Assembly (NCBI RefSeq): GCF_025457605.1
Contig: NZ_JAMZFY010000001.1
Coordinates: 1,302,001 to 1,366,000 of the forward strand
Reading direction: 5' to 3'
Source: Haloarcula laminariae
GTDB taxonomy: Archaea; Halobacteriota; Halobacteria; Halobacteriales; Haloarculaceae
Length of the DNA: 64,000 bases
Part shown: positions 1 to 8,797 of the stretch, in pieces
Layout: the number at the start of each line of letters is the position of its first letter
Position numbering within the stretch: position 1 is the stretch's first letter
The notes under the pieces: model-generated
What the model was told of the DNA's origin: nothing
Databases searched by the model: none
What the model saw: only the letters and a program-made list of their open reading frames with translations
Made by a program: the position numbers and the translations under genes

Positions 1-1937
1 GCCTCGGAGGCCATCGGTCCGTCGTCGGCGATGAGCTCGTAGAGGTTGCTGCTCCGGTTGAGGTAGGCGTCGCCGTTCCCGCCGCGCTCGTTGAGCATGA
101 CGCCGACCTGTGCGGCCGAGACCACCCCGATACCGGTCGTGACGGACCATATCTTCTCGCCGTCCTGTTCCTGCATCCGCCAGCGGTCCCCCTCGTAGCG
201 GACGAGCCCCGCGACCTGGCTGTGGGGCGGGTTCCGGAACAGGGTATCGAGCGTCGTGCTGACGTGGTCGGCCAGCCGCTCGACCCGCTCGTCGCTCAGG
301 TGGACGTCGTCGATGGCGTCGTACTGGCGGAAGGCGTCCGTGAGCTTCAGCGCCGCGGCGTCGATGCGGTGGTCGACCTCGCCGTCGGTCAGTCGCATCA
401 CGTACACCCCCATCTCCTCGTCCCAGAGCGCTTCGAGACCGTCCATGACGCGCTCGGCCCCGTGGATGCTGCGCTCCGTTATCTGGTTGGTCATGGGCGC
501 CCGCGCGACCGCCGCGAAGGCCTCGACGTACGCCGCGGCGGTGTGGGCGAACTGCCCGACGGAGTCCTCCCAGACGTTCTGACACTCCGAGGGGAGCCCG
601 TTGTCGGCCACGTCCCGGGAGAGCGCGTCGACCGCCTCCACGATGGTGTCCCTTATCTGGACGGTCAGCGAGTCGTCGAGCCGCCCGTGCCGGGTGCGAA
701 GCAGCGTCGCCAGGAAGGCGGTGACGGTGGCGGTCTGGTCTGCCTGATACTCGGGGGAGTCGGCGTTGCGCTCGACGTTGGCGTTCGCCCAGCCCGGGGC
801 GAGCGAGCCGTCGGTCGCCCACACGCGGTGGGGCCAGGTGCCGTCGGCGAGCTGGCGCTCACAGAGGAACTCCGCGCTCTCCGCCAGGAGGTCATCGGTC
901 TCGATGCCGAGCCGGTCGCCGGCCTCGAGTAAGTGCCGGGAGACGGAGGCGTCGTCGCGGAACCAGACGTAGCCGTAGCCGCCGGAGTTCTCGTAGAACG
1001 GGTCGAACTCCGGGGCGGCGATGCGCCCGCCCGACGGCGAGGCGAGCAGGTCCATCACCCGGAGGTCCGTCCGAACGCTCTCGGTCCGGGGCAGCGACTC
1101 CGGCACCTCGATGCGGGTCCGGTCGCGGGCGGACTGTCGCAGCTCCGACCCCGTCGTGTGGGTCTCCGCACAGACGCTGATGTCGGCCATGGCCTGTTCG
1201 CGGCTGACCTCCGAGTGGTCCGAGAGCTGCGTGATGAGCGTCGTGCTGTTGGACCGGCCGGTCCGTTCGAGCGGGGCGGTCACGAGGAAGTCGCCGGTCA
1301 GCCGGGTCTGGTCGCGCCGTTCGGTGCCGCGTCGTCGCGGGAAGTAGATGGCCTCGTCGCCGAGTATCTCGCCCAGGCGCTCGGGGCGCTGGCCCAGGAC
1401 CTCGTCGAGCCCCGTCGACGCGGTGACGTAGTCGTGCTCCTTGCGGTGGAACACCTCCAGTACGGGGGAGCCGTCCGGCCCGCCGTCTTCGTGGATGAGG
1501 GAACCGACGCCGGTGTCTTTCCCCTCCGGCGCCATCGTCACGAACGCGACGAGCTTCGCCCCCTGGGGAACGGTCCCGCGGACCTCGACGTGGGTCGCGT
1601 GTGCGCGACCGAGCGTCAGGTCGTACTGGTGGACGGTGAAGCTACCGGCGTCGTACTCGGTCTCGACCAGACGGGTGTCGCGGTAGTAGTGTTGCCTGAT
1701 GGTCTCCAGGTCGCTGAACCACCGCGTCTCGTCCCCGACCTGGATGCCAAGCTGGGAGCGGTCGATGCCGTACAGACCGGACAGTGAGTCGGAGTAGTCC
1801 CGCAACGAACCGTGTGCCCCGATGTGCACCAGGCGATCCCCATGTCCCGAGAACGAGCCAGAGATGGTCTTGCTCTCCTCGGGGAAGCGCTCGCCACGAG
1901 CCTTCTTGTACTCGTTGAGCGCTGTCGTAAGTCGCAT
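1..1937 (-). CDS. GH15 glucoamylase-like glycoside hydrolase (3' end outside window)
   Basis: Reading the minus strand from the ATG at 1937 gives about 645 codons before the window edge, so the C-terminus is missing. The N-terminal ~270 residues look like the beta-rich domain of archaeal/bacterial glucoamylases. The catalytic (alpha/alpha)6 part follows, with GYGYVWFRDD near residue 320 and a LPSECQNVWED stretch near 450, which is where GH15 enzymes keep their acidic catalytic region. Such enzymes release glucose (or trehalose-derived glucose) from non-reducing ends of alpha-glucans. No signal peptide is seen, so a cytoplasmic role in glycogen/maltodextrin turnover is likely. An alpha-amylase-like gene lies directly upstream on the same strand, 118 nt away, so the two may act in sequence. 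Substrate specificity is inferred only at family level. Confidence 0.85.
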   Translation of the reverse strand, partial: MRLTTALNEYKKARGERFPEESKTISGSFSGHGDRLVHIGAHGSLRDYSDSLSGLYGIDRSQLGIQVGDETRWFSDLETIRQHYYRDTRLVETEYDAGSFTVHQYDLTLGRAHATHVEVRGTVPQGAKLVAFVTMAPEGKDTGVGSLIHEDGGPDGSPVLEVFHRKEHDYVTASTGLDEVLGQRPERLGEILGDEAIYFPRRRGTERRDQTRLTGDFLVTAPLERTGRSNSTTLITQLSDHSEVSREQAMADISVCAETHTTGSELRQSARDRTRIEVPESLPRTESVRTDLRVMDLLASPSGGRIAAPEFDPFYENSGGYGYVWFRDDASVSRHLLEAGDRLGIETDDLLAESAEFLCERQLADGTWPHRVWATDGSLAPGWANANVERNADSPEYQADQTATVTAFLATLLRTRHGRLDDSLTVQIRDTIVEAVDALSRDVADNGLPSECQNVWEDSVGQFAHTAAAYVEAFAAVARAPMTNQITERSIHGAERVMDGLEALWDEEMGVYVMRLTDGEVDHRIDAAALKLTDAFRQYDAIDDVHLSDERVERLADHVSTTLDTLFRNPPHSQVAGLVRYEGDRWRMQEQDGEKIWSVTTGIGVVSAAQVGVMLNERGGNGDAYLNRSSNLYELIADDGPMASE

Positions 1938-2055
1938 GGCTATCACAAGACAACGCTCTCAATAAACCCCTGTGGTTTCACGTAATGTTGCAGGCCGGCC
2001 GTATTCCCGTATTCAGCCCCCGAAACCCCGATACCGGCTGTCCGCTGCCCGGCTG

Positions 2056-4047
2056 TCAGAGGGAGCCGGCCGGCAGCACGACGGCGCTGTCGACCGTGAC
2101 TGCGCCGCCGTCGGCACCGACGTCCTCGTCGGCGACGATGTCGTGGTCGCCGGCCGCCTCGGGCACCGACACCGTCGCCGGCTCCTCGCCGAAGTTCAGG
2201 ACGACGACCACCGCGTCGTCTCCCGTCGACCGGGCGTAGGCGACGACGCGGTCGTCCCACCCCTCTTCGACGGCGTAGTCGACGCGCCGGAGGTCGCCGT
2301 CGGCCGACAGCGCCGGGGTGTGTTTTCGCACGTCGGCGAGGGAGCTGAAGTACTCCCGCATGCCGTCGTCGGCGTGGTCCCAGGCGAGGTCGTCGCGACG
2401 GCCCCGCTGGCCGAACTCCTGGCCGGCGTATATCATCGGCGCTCCGGGCAGTGTGAAGGTCGCCGCCGCGGCGGCCTCGGCGGCTTCCCTGCCGTAGTCG
2501 ACGATGTACCGGGTCTCGTCGTGGTTCTCGGCGTACACCATGAAGGAGGCGTGGTCTGGGAAGCCGGCCTCGCCGCGCTCGTCGATGGCGTCGAGCACCT
2601 TCTCGGCGTCCTCGCCGTTGCCGACCTGCCGCAGCGAGAAGTACAGCGTCGAGTCGAAGTGCATGTCGAAGAGGCCGGCCTGGAAGTCAGCGATGTACGG
2701 GATGGTCTCGTCGAGCAGCAGGAAGTCGTCGTCGGCCTCGTTGCAGTAGTCGTGTATCTCCCGCCAGAAGTTGTTCGGGACCGCCCACGCCATGTCACAG
2801 CGGAACCCGTCGACGAGGGGCTGCCACTTCTCGACGGCGTCCAGCAGGTGCCGCCGCACCGGCAGGTGTTCGAAGTTGAAGTTCGCGATGTGCTCCCACT
2901 CGAAGTACGTCTCGGGCTCGGTGTCGCCGCGCCACTGGTACCAGTCGCGGTACTCGCTCGACTTGTCGTTGACGGCGGCCTGGAAGTGCGGGTGGGTGCG
3001 CGCGGAGTGGTTACAGACCAGGTCGAAGAGGACCTTGATGCCGCGGTCGTGGGCGGCGTCGATGAACCGCTCGTAGTCCTCGCGGGTCCCGAGGTCGTCG
3101 GCGATAGAGAGGAAATCGACGATGTTGTAGCCGTGAGGGGCGTGGTCGTTCTGCAGCACCGGCGTGAGCCAGATTGTGTCGACGCCCAGCGACTCGATGT
3201 AGTCCAACCGGTCGACGATGGCGTCGAAGGCCTCGCCCTCGCCGCCGCCGAAGGTGCGGATGTATATCTCGTAGATGACCGACTCCTCGGCCCACTCGGG
3301 CGGGTGGTAGGGCTGGTTCGTGGTGACGGTGCCACCGGCCTGGACGGCGGCGCCGCCGTCGGTCGCCAGCTCCTCCTCGTCCCGCTCGAACTCCGCGGCG
3401 TCGGCGACGCTGTAGCCGTCCTCGCCGACTGCGACCGCGTGGACCCGCAAGCGGTCCCCGATGGCCGCTAAGGGCACCCGCAGTTCGCGGTCGCCCACGG
3501 TGACGGCGCCGGGGTCGACGTCGTCGCGGTCGTCCAGCAGGAACTCGACTTCGAGGTCGTCGGCCGTCTCCGTCGCGTTCGGGTGGGGCTGGGGGTCGGC
3601 CTCGACGACGGCGTCGTCGCCATCGACCACCGGCGTCAGCGTCAGGCGTGGACGGCCGCCCTCGCCCTTCTCCCGGGTGCCGAGGTCGCCGTAGCTGCCG
3701 GAGCCGCTCCGGCCGCCGCTGACGCCGCCCGAGACGCCGCCGCTGACCCGACCGCTGCGCTGGCCGGAGAAGCCGGAGGCGCCACCGACGGCGGCCGGCG
3801 ACAGCCCGCTCGGGAACGCGCGCACGGTGAGTCGGTGCGTGCCATCGGGCGCGGTGAGCTCCGCGACGTAGGTGCCGGGGACGTCCGGGACGAGCTGCTC
3901 GACCGGGTCGTCGCCAACCGACACGTCCGAGCCCTCGGGTATCTGTACGAGCTGCCACCTGTAGGTTGCCGTCGGGTCAGGGTCCCGCGGTGCGAGTTCC
4001 ACCTCGTCACCGGCGGCCACGAACCGCGGCGGCCCAGGGTGATGCAT
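2056..4047 (-). CDS. GH13 alpha-amylase / maltodextrin hydrolase
   Basis: 663 aa from the ATG at 4047 (MHHPGPPRF). The frame stays open 79 codons further upstream, but that part looks non-coding. Residues 1-75 resemble a PKD/Ig-like sandwich, followed by a Gly/Ser-rich linker and a second beta domain. The TIM-barrel begins near residue 255. All four GH13 regions are visible: DLVCNH (~340), GFRCD with the nucleophile Asp (~413), LLLDET with the acid/base Glu (~443) and ENHDE (~506). A C-terminal beta-sandwich follows. The arrangement fits cyclomaltodextrinase/neopullulanase-type enzymes more than secreted amylases, and no signal peptide is seen. It precedes the GH15 gene on the same strand, suggesting a joint alpha-glucan degradation unit. 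Confidence 0.9.
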   Translation of the reverse strand: MHHPGPPRFVAAGDEVELAPRDPDPTATYRWQLVQIPEGSDVSVGDDPVEQLVPDVPGTYVAELTAPDGTHRLTVRAFPSGLSPAAVGGASGFSGQRSGRVSGGVSGGVSGGRSGSGSYGDLGTREKGEGGRPRLTLTPVVDGDDAVVEADPQPHPNATETADDLEVEFLLDDRDDVDPGAVTVGDRELRVPLAAIGDRLRVHAVAVGEDGYSVADAAEFERDEEELATDGGAAVQAGGTVTTNQPYHPPEWAEESVIYEIYIRTFGGGEGEAFDAIVDRLDYIESLGVDTIWLTPVLQNDHAPHGYNIVDFLSIADDLGTREDYERFIDAAHDRGIKVLFDLVCNHSARTHPHFQAAVNDKSSEYRDWYQWRGDTEPETYFEWEHIANFNFEHLPVRRHLLDAVEKWQPLVDGFRCDMAWAVPNNFWREIHDYCNEADDDFLLLDETIPYIADFQAGLFDMHFDSTLYFSLRQVGNGEDAEKVLDAIDERGEAGFPDHASFMVYAENHDETRYIVDYGREAAEAAAAATFTLPGAPMIYAGQEFGQRGRRDDLAWDHADDGMREYFSSLADVRKHTPALSADGDLRRVDYAVEEGWDDRVVAYARSTGDDAVVVVLNFGEEPATVSVPEAAGDHDIVADEDVGADGGAVTVDSAVVLPAGSL

Positions 4048-4198
4048 ATATGTTTCTCTGCGATTAGGAGTGTCTTGGTCCTTGCGGTGACTGCACGGTA
4101 TCGACGTGGTTGTTTCCGGGTAGTAACGCCCGTGACTCGCCTCCCTGTCGCGCGGCCGAACCGCAACCGACACCACCCGTCCGACCGTCGCTGTGCCC

Positions 4199-4480
4199 AT
4201 GTCACCGACTGTCGACGACCTGCGCAACGACATCAGAACCGCCGTCGGCCGATACGAACGCGTCGAGTCGACGGCCTTCACCAAGGAGGCCCTGGCCGCA
4301 ATCTGTGACGTCGTCGGCTACGATATCGACACGGACCGGCTGCCGCCCAAGCCACAGATGCGGGCCGGCATCCTCCACGCTATCGGCGACCTTGAGACCG
4401 ACGACCCCGACGAGGCCGAGCGGCCGTTTCGGAAGGCCCAGCTAGAGGCCATCGCGGCCGCGCTCGACGGGGCGACCTGA
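4199..4480 (+). CDS. small conserved haloarchaeal protein, function unknown
   Basis: 93 aa from the ATG at 4199 (a GTG two codons upstream is the alternative start). The protein is acidic and mostly helical, beginning MSPTVDDLRNDI, with a middle motif KEALAAICDVVGYD and a helical end RKAQLEAIAAAL. It has no Cys pairs or membrane segments. It diverges from the GH13 gene, with 151 nt between the two start codons. I do not recognise a named domain. Codon use (strong GC3) and acidic composition fit a real haloarchaeal gene. Confidence 0.65.
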   Translation: MSPTVDDLRNDIRTAVGRYERVESTAFTKEALAAICDVVGYDIDTDRLPPKPQMRAGILHAIGDLETDDPDEAERPFRKAQLEAIAAALDGAT

Positions 4481-4531
4481 GACGGGCGACTTCCCCGGAC
4501 CGGGGCGCCTTCGTCACCACCGACACACCGG

Positions 4532-6418
4532 TCAGACCTCGGGCTCCTCGACCGCGGCCGACTCGACGTTCGTGACTGCGCCGCTGACCACGAAGCGGGC
4601 CCCGTCGTGTTCGGGGTCGACTCCCACCGACCAGCCGTGTGACTCGGCCATGGTCTCGACGATTCGCAGGCCCAGCCCGGTCCCGTCGCTGCTCGTGGTG
4701 TAGCCGTAGTCGAACAGCTGTTCGTGGTCGGCGTCGATGCCCCGGCCGTCGTCCTCGAAGGCGAAGCCGTCGTCGGTGAGACGGACCGTGACGGCGAGGC
4801 CTCCGCCGTCCCCGTCCGCGGACCCGTGTTCCGCGGCGTGCTGACTGGCTTGCGAGCCTTCGCTCGTGGACCCGTGTTCCGCGGCGTGCTGACTGGCTTG
4901 CGAGCCTTCGCTCGTGGACCCGTGTTCCGCGGCGTGCTGACTGGCTTGCGAGCCTTCGCTCGTGGACCCGTGTTCGACCGCGTTCCGGATGAGGTTCTCC
5001 AGGACGCTGAGCAGCCGGCTCCGGTCGGCGTCTATCGTCCCGTCGTTCTCGACGGAGAGCGACGCGTCCCCGGTGTCGACGTGGGACCAGGCGGTCCGCA
5101 CCGCCGACTCGAACGCGACGGGCTCGGTGGCCTCGACGGATTTCCCCTGTTCGGCGAGCGTCCGCAGGTCCGAGATGATGGTCGTCATTCGGTCCAGCGC
5201 CCGGTCGAGGTCGTCAAGCCGGTCCGTCTCCACGCCCGCCGGGGGCGACGCCCCGATGCGCTCCCGGGCGAGCTCGGTCTGACCGGCGGCGACCTGGAGC
5301 GGGTTCCGCAGGTGATGGGAGACGCTGCTGGCGAACTCGTCGAGCTGCTCGTTCTGCCGGCGCAGCTCCCGTCGGTTCTCCGTCCGCTCGGTCACGTCCC
5401 GTATCAGCAGCGCCGACCCCGCGACCGTCTCCCCGTCGGTGACGGGCGAGACGACCACCGAGTACCGCCGCCCGTCGTCGGTGAACTCGGCCGTCGAGCC
5501 GGCGCCGGTCGGGTCGTCGAGGACCGAGGCCAGGACGGGCGAAACCGCCGCCAGCGGCGACCCGACGTGGCTTCCCTCGTCGGCGAAAAACGCCTCGGCC
5601 CGCCCGTTGTGGTCCACGACCGTCCCGTCGCGGTCACAGACGACGAGCCCGTCCCCGGTGGTTTCGAGCAGCCGGTCCCGGGAGATGGGGGCTATCTCCA
5701 CCATCCCCAGCCACGCGCCGACGCAGGTGGTCACGCTGACAATGCTGAGCCCGAGAACGGTGTGGTCATACCCCGGCAGCGTCGGCACCTCCGCGATGAA
5801 CGTCACCGCGCCGGGGACGAGCGCGACAGCTATGCCGACGACGTACACCACGAGCGGCCGCCGCGACCGGTGTTGCGAGGTCGCGACCAGCTCCGCCAGG
5901 TAGTACAGCGACACCCCGATACCGAGATACGACCACAGGAAGCTCAGCTGCCACAGCGGTCCGAACCCGGTCCGGTAGTAGGGGAACGGGTCGGTGGCCA
6001 GGACGAGCGGGTCGAAGTGCAAGCCCAGCCAGGGGTTCGTCACCAGCCCGAGGAACCCGACCGCCATCCCGCCGAGGAAGACGGCGTTGAACGGCCGCCG
6101 GGGCGACGTCGAGCGGCCGCTGTACACCGTCCCGAAGTAGACGAACGCCACCACCGCCGCGTACGACAGCGCGGTCCGGAGGTAGACGAACCAGCGGCCG
6201 ACGGCGGGGTCGGCCACGACGAGTTCGATAGCGGCGACGCCCGCCCACGCCATCGCGGCGGTGTTGAGGGGGAGCACCGCGCGGATACGGGCCGTCGACT
6301 GCCCCCGCTTAATCCAGATGTTCATCACCCCGGTACCGACGATGCCGACCAGGAGCACGGACAGGTACGCCGCTCTGACCGGGTGTCTCACCGGCCCCAG
6401 TCCGAGGACCCAGCTCAT
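4532..6418 (-). CDS. 7TM-PAS sensor histidine kinase with repeat insertion in ATPase domain
   Basis: 628 aa, starting MSWVLGLGPV at 6418. The ATG overlaps the stop of the upstream kinase gene (ATGA), so the two are co-translated. Residues 1-215 form the seven-helix 'histidine kinase N-terminal 7TM' type module. A PAS domain covers roughly 225-330. HisKA carries FASSVSHHLRNPLQ with the phospho-acceptor His near 367. HATPase follows, with N-box ENLIRNAVEHG (~470) and G-box GTGLGLRIVE (~570). Directly after the N-box there are three perfect copies of a 16-residue unit starting EHGSTSEGSQ, which lengthen the ATP-lid region. The catalytic residues look intact. Signal and partner regulator are unknown; no response regulator is adjacent. 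Confidence 0.88.
   Translation of the reverse strand: MSWVLGLGPVRHPVRAAYLSVLLVGIVGTGVMNIWIKRGQSTARIRAVLPLNTAAMAWAGVAAIELVVADPAVGRWFVYLRTALSYAAVVAFVYFGTVYSGRSTSPRRPFNAVFLGGMAVGFLGLVTNPWLGLHFDPLVLATDPFPYYRTGFGPLWQLSFLWSYLGIGVSLYYLAELVATSQHRSRRPLVVYVVGIAVALVPGAVTFIAEVPTLPGYDHTVLGLSIVSVTTCVGAWLGMVEIAPISRDRLLETTGDGLVVCDRDGTVVDHNGRAEAFFADEGSHVGSPLAAVSPVLASVLDDPTGAGSTAEFTDDGRRYSVVVSPVTDGETVAGSALLIRDVTERTENRRELRRQNEQLDEFASSVSHHLRNPLQVAAGQTELARERIGASPPAGVETDRLDDLDRALDRMTTIISDLRTLAEQGKSVEATEPVAFESAVRTAWSHVDTGDASLSVENDGTIDADRSRLLSVLENLIRNAVEHGSTSEGSQASQHAAEHGSTSEGSQASQHAAEHGSTSEGSQASQHAAEHGSADGDGGGLAVTVRLTDDGFAFEDDGRGIDADHEQLFDYGYTTSSDGTGLGLRIVETMAESHGWSVGVDPEHDGARFVVSGAVTNVESAAVEEPEV
4821..4975. repeat. 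48-bp perfect tandem repeat, three units plus partial
   Basis: Units begin at 4821, 4869 and 4917, with an 11-base partial unit from 4965; each starts GACCCGTGTTCCGCGG. The period of 48 nt keeps the reading frame of the surrounding histidine kinase and encodes a 16-residue Ser/Gln/His-rich unit. The copies appear identical, which suggests recent expansion by slippage or unequal recombination. It is not a CRISPR: there are no spacers. Confidence 0.95.
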
Positions 6419-8136
6419 CCCCTCACCCCGACAGTCGTCTCCCCGCCGGTGATTACGAACACGGTGTCGCCGTCCATCCGCTCGATGGCGACGGTCCACC
6501 CCTGAGACTCGACCTGTGTCCGGACGATTTCGAGCCCCAGTCCCCCCGCCTGCGCTGTCGTCGTGTCGGAGCGGAAGGCGTCGTCGGGGTCCGCGCAGGG
6601 GACCTGTCGGCCGTCGTCGCGGTAGGTGAACCCGGTCCCGGTGAGCGCGGCCTCGACGCGGGCCGCGTCGCGGTCCCGGCTGTGGCGGACGAGCTGTTCG
6701 AGGACGCTGGCCAGCCGACCCCGCTCGGCCTGGATGGTCCCGTCGGCCGGGACGTCGAGGGTCATCCCCGGGGTGTCGACCCCGTCCCAGGCCGCCCGGA
6801 CCGCGGTCCCGAACTCGACCGGCTCGGTCTCGGTCACGGACGTGGCGTGTCTCGCGAGGGTCTGTAGCTCGTCGAGCCTGTCGTCTATCTGGCCGAGCGA
6901 GTCGGTCACCCGGTCCATGTGGTCGGCCGCCGCGGCGGCGTCGGCCGTACCGGCGGTCCGTAACTGGCCGGACACCAGCGTCGCGGCGCCGTCCGCGACC
7001 TGCAACGGGTTCCGGAGGTCGTGGGCCACGGTGCTGGCGAACCGCTCCAGCTGGTCGTTCTGTCGGGACAGCTCCCGGCTGGACCGTTCGACCGCGGTCA
7101 CGTCCCGGAGCACCACCGCGTAGCCGGCGACGGTGCCCCGCTCGACTATCGGCGAGACCGACACGGCGTAGTGGGTCTGACTTCCGTCGACCACCGTCGA
7201 GTAGGTGGCCGAGACGTCGTCGTCGCCCGCCTCCGGGAGGGACATCTCCGCGGCCAGCCCGGGCAGCAGCGCCGACAGGGCCCGCCCGACGGGGGTGTCC
7301 ACGTCGTCGGGGAGCAGGGGCTCGGCGGCGGCGTTGTAGTCGATGACCCGGCCCGCGTCGTCCAGCCCGAACAGGGCGTCGTCTATCTCGTCGGCGATTT
7401 CGGTACGCGCCATCGGCGCCAGGTCGAGCTCCCCCCTGAAAAAGACGGTGTAGGCCAGCACGACGGTCAGCGGGACGATGCCGAAGACGGTGGGGTCGTA
7501 GCCGGGCAACAGCGGGACCGCGGCCAGCGTCGACACCGCGTTGGGCAGTAAGGAGGCGGCCGCTGCGGCGACCAGCAACAGCACCGAACTGGTCGGCCTG
7601 TGGGTCGAACTGACGAACAGCCGGGCCAGGTAGCCGAGGCTGACGACCACGACGACGACTGCGCCCACCTCGTTCAGCAGGTACATCGGGCCGGGCGTGA
7701 TAGCCAGATACGCGGTCGGCTCCGTTCGGGTGGCGACGGCGGCGTACTGCAGCCCGAACACCGGTTGGGTGAGTATCCCGCCGACGGCGACGACCACCCA
7801 GCCGAGAAAGAGGGCGTTCCGGGGCCGTCGGGGCGACGTCGAGCGGTTGGTGTAGGCCGTCGCGAAGTAGCCGAGTGTCGCGATGGCCCCAACCGCCAGC
7901 AGGTCGGTCCCCAGGCTGAGGGCGTGCTTGAGCCCGGTCGTCCCCGCGAGGAACTGCGCGGTGGCGACCAGCAGCCAGGCGATTTGGACGGCGACGTAGG
8001 CGGTGAACTCCCGTCGGTGGTGGGCGTCGGGCCGCGTGTAGACGAGGTAGGCCGTGACGGCGAGAACCACCGCCGAGACGACCTGCACGCCCACGTACCA
8101 GAGTCTGAGCGGTACTGTGCCGTCCATAGCGGGCAA
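6415..8136 (-). CDS. 7TM-PAS histidine kinase-like protein with degenerate N-box
   Basis: 573 aa from the ATG at 8136. Residues 1-215 hold seven hydrophobic helices with the TNRSTSPRRPRNALF loop typical of this haloarchaeal sensor class. PAS covers about 225-325, and HisKA carries FASTVAHDLRNPLQ (His near 369). The C-terminal ATPase fold keeps a GGLGLEIV G-box. Where the N-box should be, the sequence reads LEQLVRHSRDRD, so the usual Mg-binding Asn is not visible. The protein may therefore be a weak or inactive kinase, or may act through its partner. It overlaps the downstream kinase by 4 nt and is clearly paralogous to it, with the same architecture and the same 7TM loop motif. The pair probably works as a heterodimer or arose by tandem duplication. 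Confidence 0.85.
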   Translation of the reverse strand: MPAMDGTVPLRLWYVGVQVVSAVVLAVTAYLVYTRPDAHHRREFTAYVAVQIAWLLVATAQFLAGTTGLKHALSLGTDLLAVGAIATLGYFATAYTNRSTSPRRPRNALFLGWVVVAVGGILTQPVFGLQYAAVATRTEPTAYLAITPGPMYLLNEVGAVVVVVVSLGYLARLFVSSTHRPTSSVLLLVAAAAASLLPNAVSTLAAVPLLPGYDPTVFGIVPLTVVLAYTVFFRGELDLAPMARTEIADEIDDALFGLDDAGRVIDYNAAAEPLLPDDVDTPVGRALSALLPGLAAEMSLPEAGDDDVSATYSTVVDGSQTHYAVSVSPIVERGTVAGYAVVLRDVTAVERSSRELSRQNDQLERFASTVAHDLRNPLQVADGAATLVSGQLRTAGTADAAAAADHMDRVTDSLGQIDDRLDELQTLARHATSVTETEPVEFGTAVRAAWDGVDTPGMTLDVPADGTIQAERGRLASVLEQLVRHSRDRDAARVEAALTGTGFTYRDDGRQVPCADPDDAFRSDTTTAQAGGLGLEIVRTQVESQGWTVAIERMDGDTVFVITGGETTVGVRG

Positions 8137-8268
8137 TTGCCCCCCGCCGGGAAAATCCCCCAGGGTTACTGTCCATCGGCTGATGCGTCGTGTCGGGCCG
8201 AGCGAACCGGGGCGAATTATGCAGTGCGATTCCGGTAGGATTTAGCCCTGGCGTTCGTAGACAGGGCA

Positions 8269-8730
8269 ATGACGCAGATATCCGATTCGCTGCGGCTGTT
8301 GTTCGAAACCTCGGTCGAGGACGAGAACGACCGGTACACGGTCGCTATCCCGCCGGAACTCGTCGAGAACGGCTCCATCGACACGGACGAGACGTACCGA
8401 ATCGCCCTGCTCGCCGCCGAACAGACCGACGAGACCGACACGTCCGACCCGACCCCGTCACAGACGGAGCCCTCGTCGGTATCCCGTCCCGAACCCGAAC
8501 CGGAACCGGACGGGTCCCACTCCCAGGGGCCGCCCGTCGAGGAAGGGGAAGTCAGAACGGTCTCCATCGACACCCTCGGCGACCAGGGCGACGGCATCGC
8601 CAAGGTCGAGCGCGGGTTCATCGTCATCGTCCCGGGCACCAAACCGGGAGACCGCGTCGAGGTGGAGATAACCGACGTCAAGGAGACCGTCGCCTTCGCC
8701 GAGACCGTCGGCGAGGCCACCGTCCGCTAG
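8269..8730 (+). CDS. TRAM domain protein
   Basis: 153 aa. The N-terminal ~45 residues (SDSLRLLFETSVED...) are a conserved-looking beta/alpha segment. An acidic, Pro-rich linker with EPEPEPE runs to about residue 90. The last 60 residues form a TRAM domain with GDQGDGIAKVERGFIVIVPG and GDRVEVEI motifs, a small OB-like fold that binds RNA in tRNA-modifying enzymes and in stand-alone archaeal TRAM proteins. No catalytic domain is attached, so an RNA-chaperone-like role is inferred. The gene diverges from the kinase pair; an AT-richer stretch (GGATTTAG, about 8238) could serve as its promoter. Confidence 0.85.
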   Translation: MTQISDSLRLLFETSVEDENDRYTVAIPPELVENGSIDTDETYRIALLAAEQTDETDTSDPTPSQTEPSSVSRPEPEPEPDGSHSQGPPVEEGEVRTVSIDTLGDQGDGIAKVERGFIVIVPGTKPGDRVEVEITDVKETVAFAETVGEATVR

Positions 8731-8797
8731 CGGCGAGCGACTACCACTGTTGGGTGGAGAAACTGCGACAGCCGGCCGTGGGGGGACTGTGCCGCGC

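Noticed and set aside
4821..4975. Possible CRISPR array
   Set aside because: The repeats are contiguous with no unique spacers and lie in frame within a kinase gene.
4532..8269. A single very long open frame of 1245 codons covering both kinases
   Set aside because: Only its last half (from 6418) is the true kinase sequence. The first half is the out-of-frame shadow of the upstream kinase and is Arg-rich without domains.
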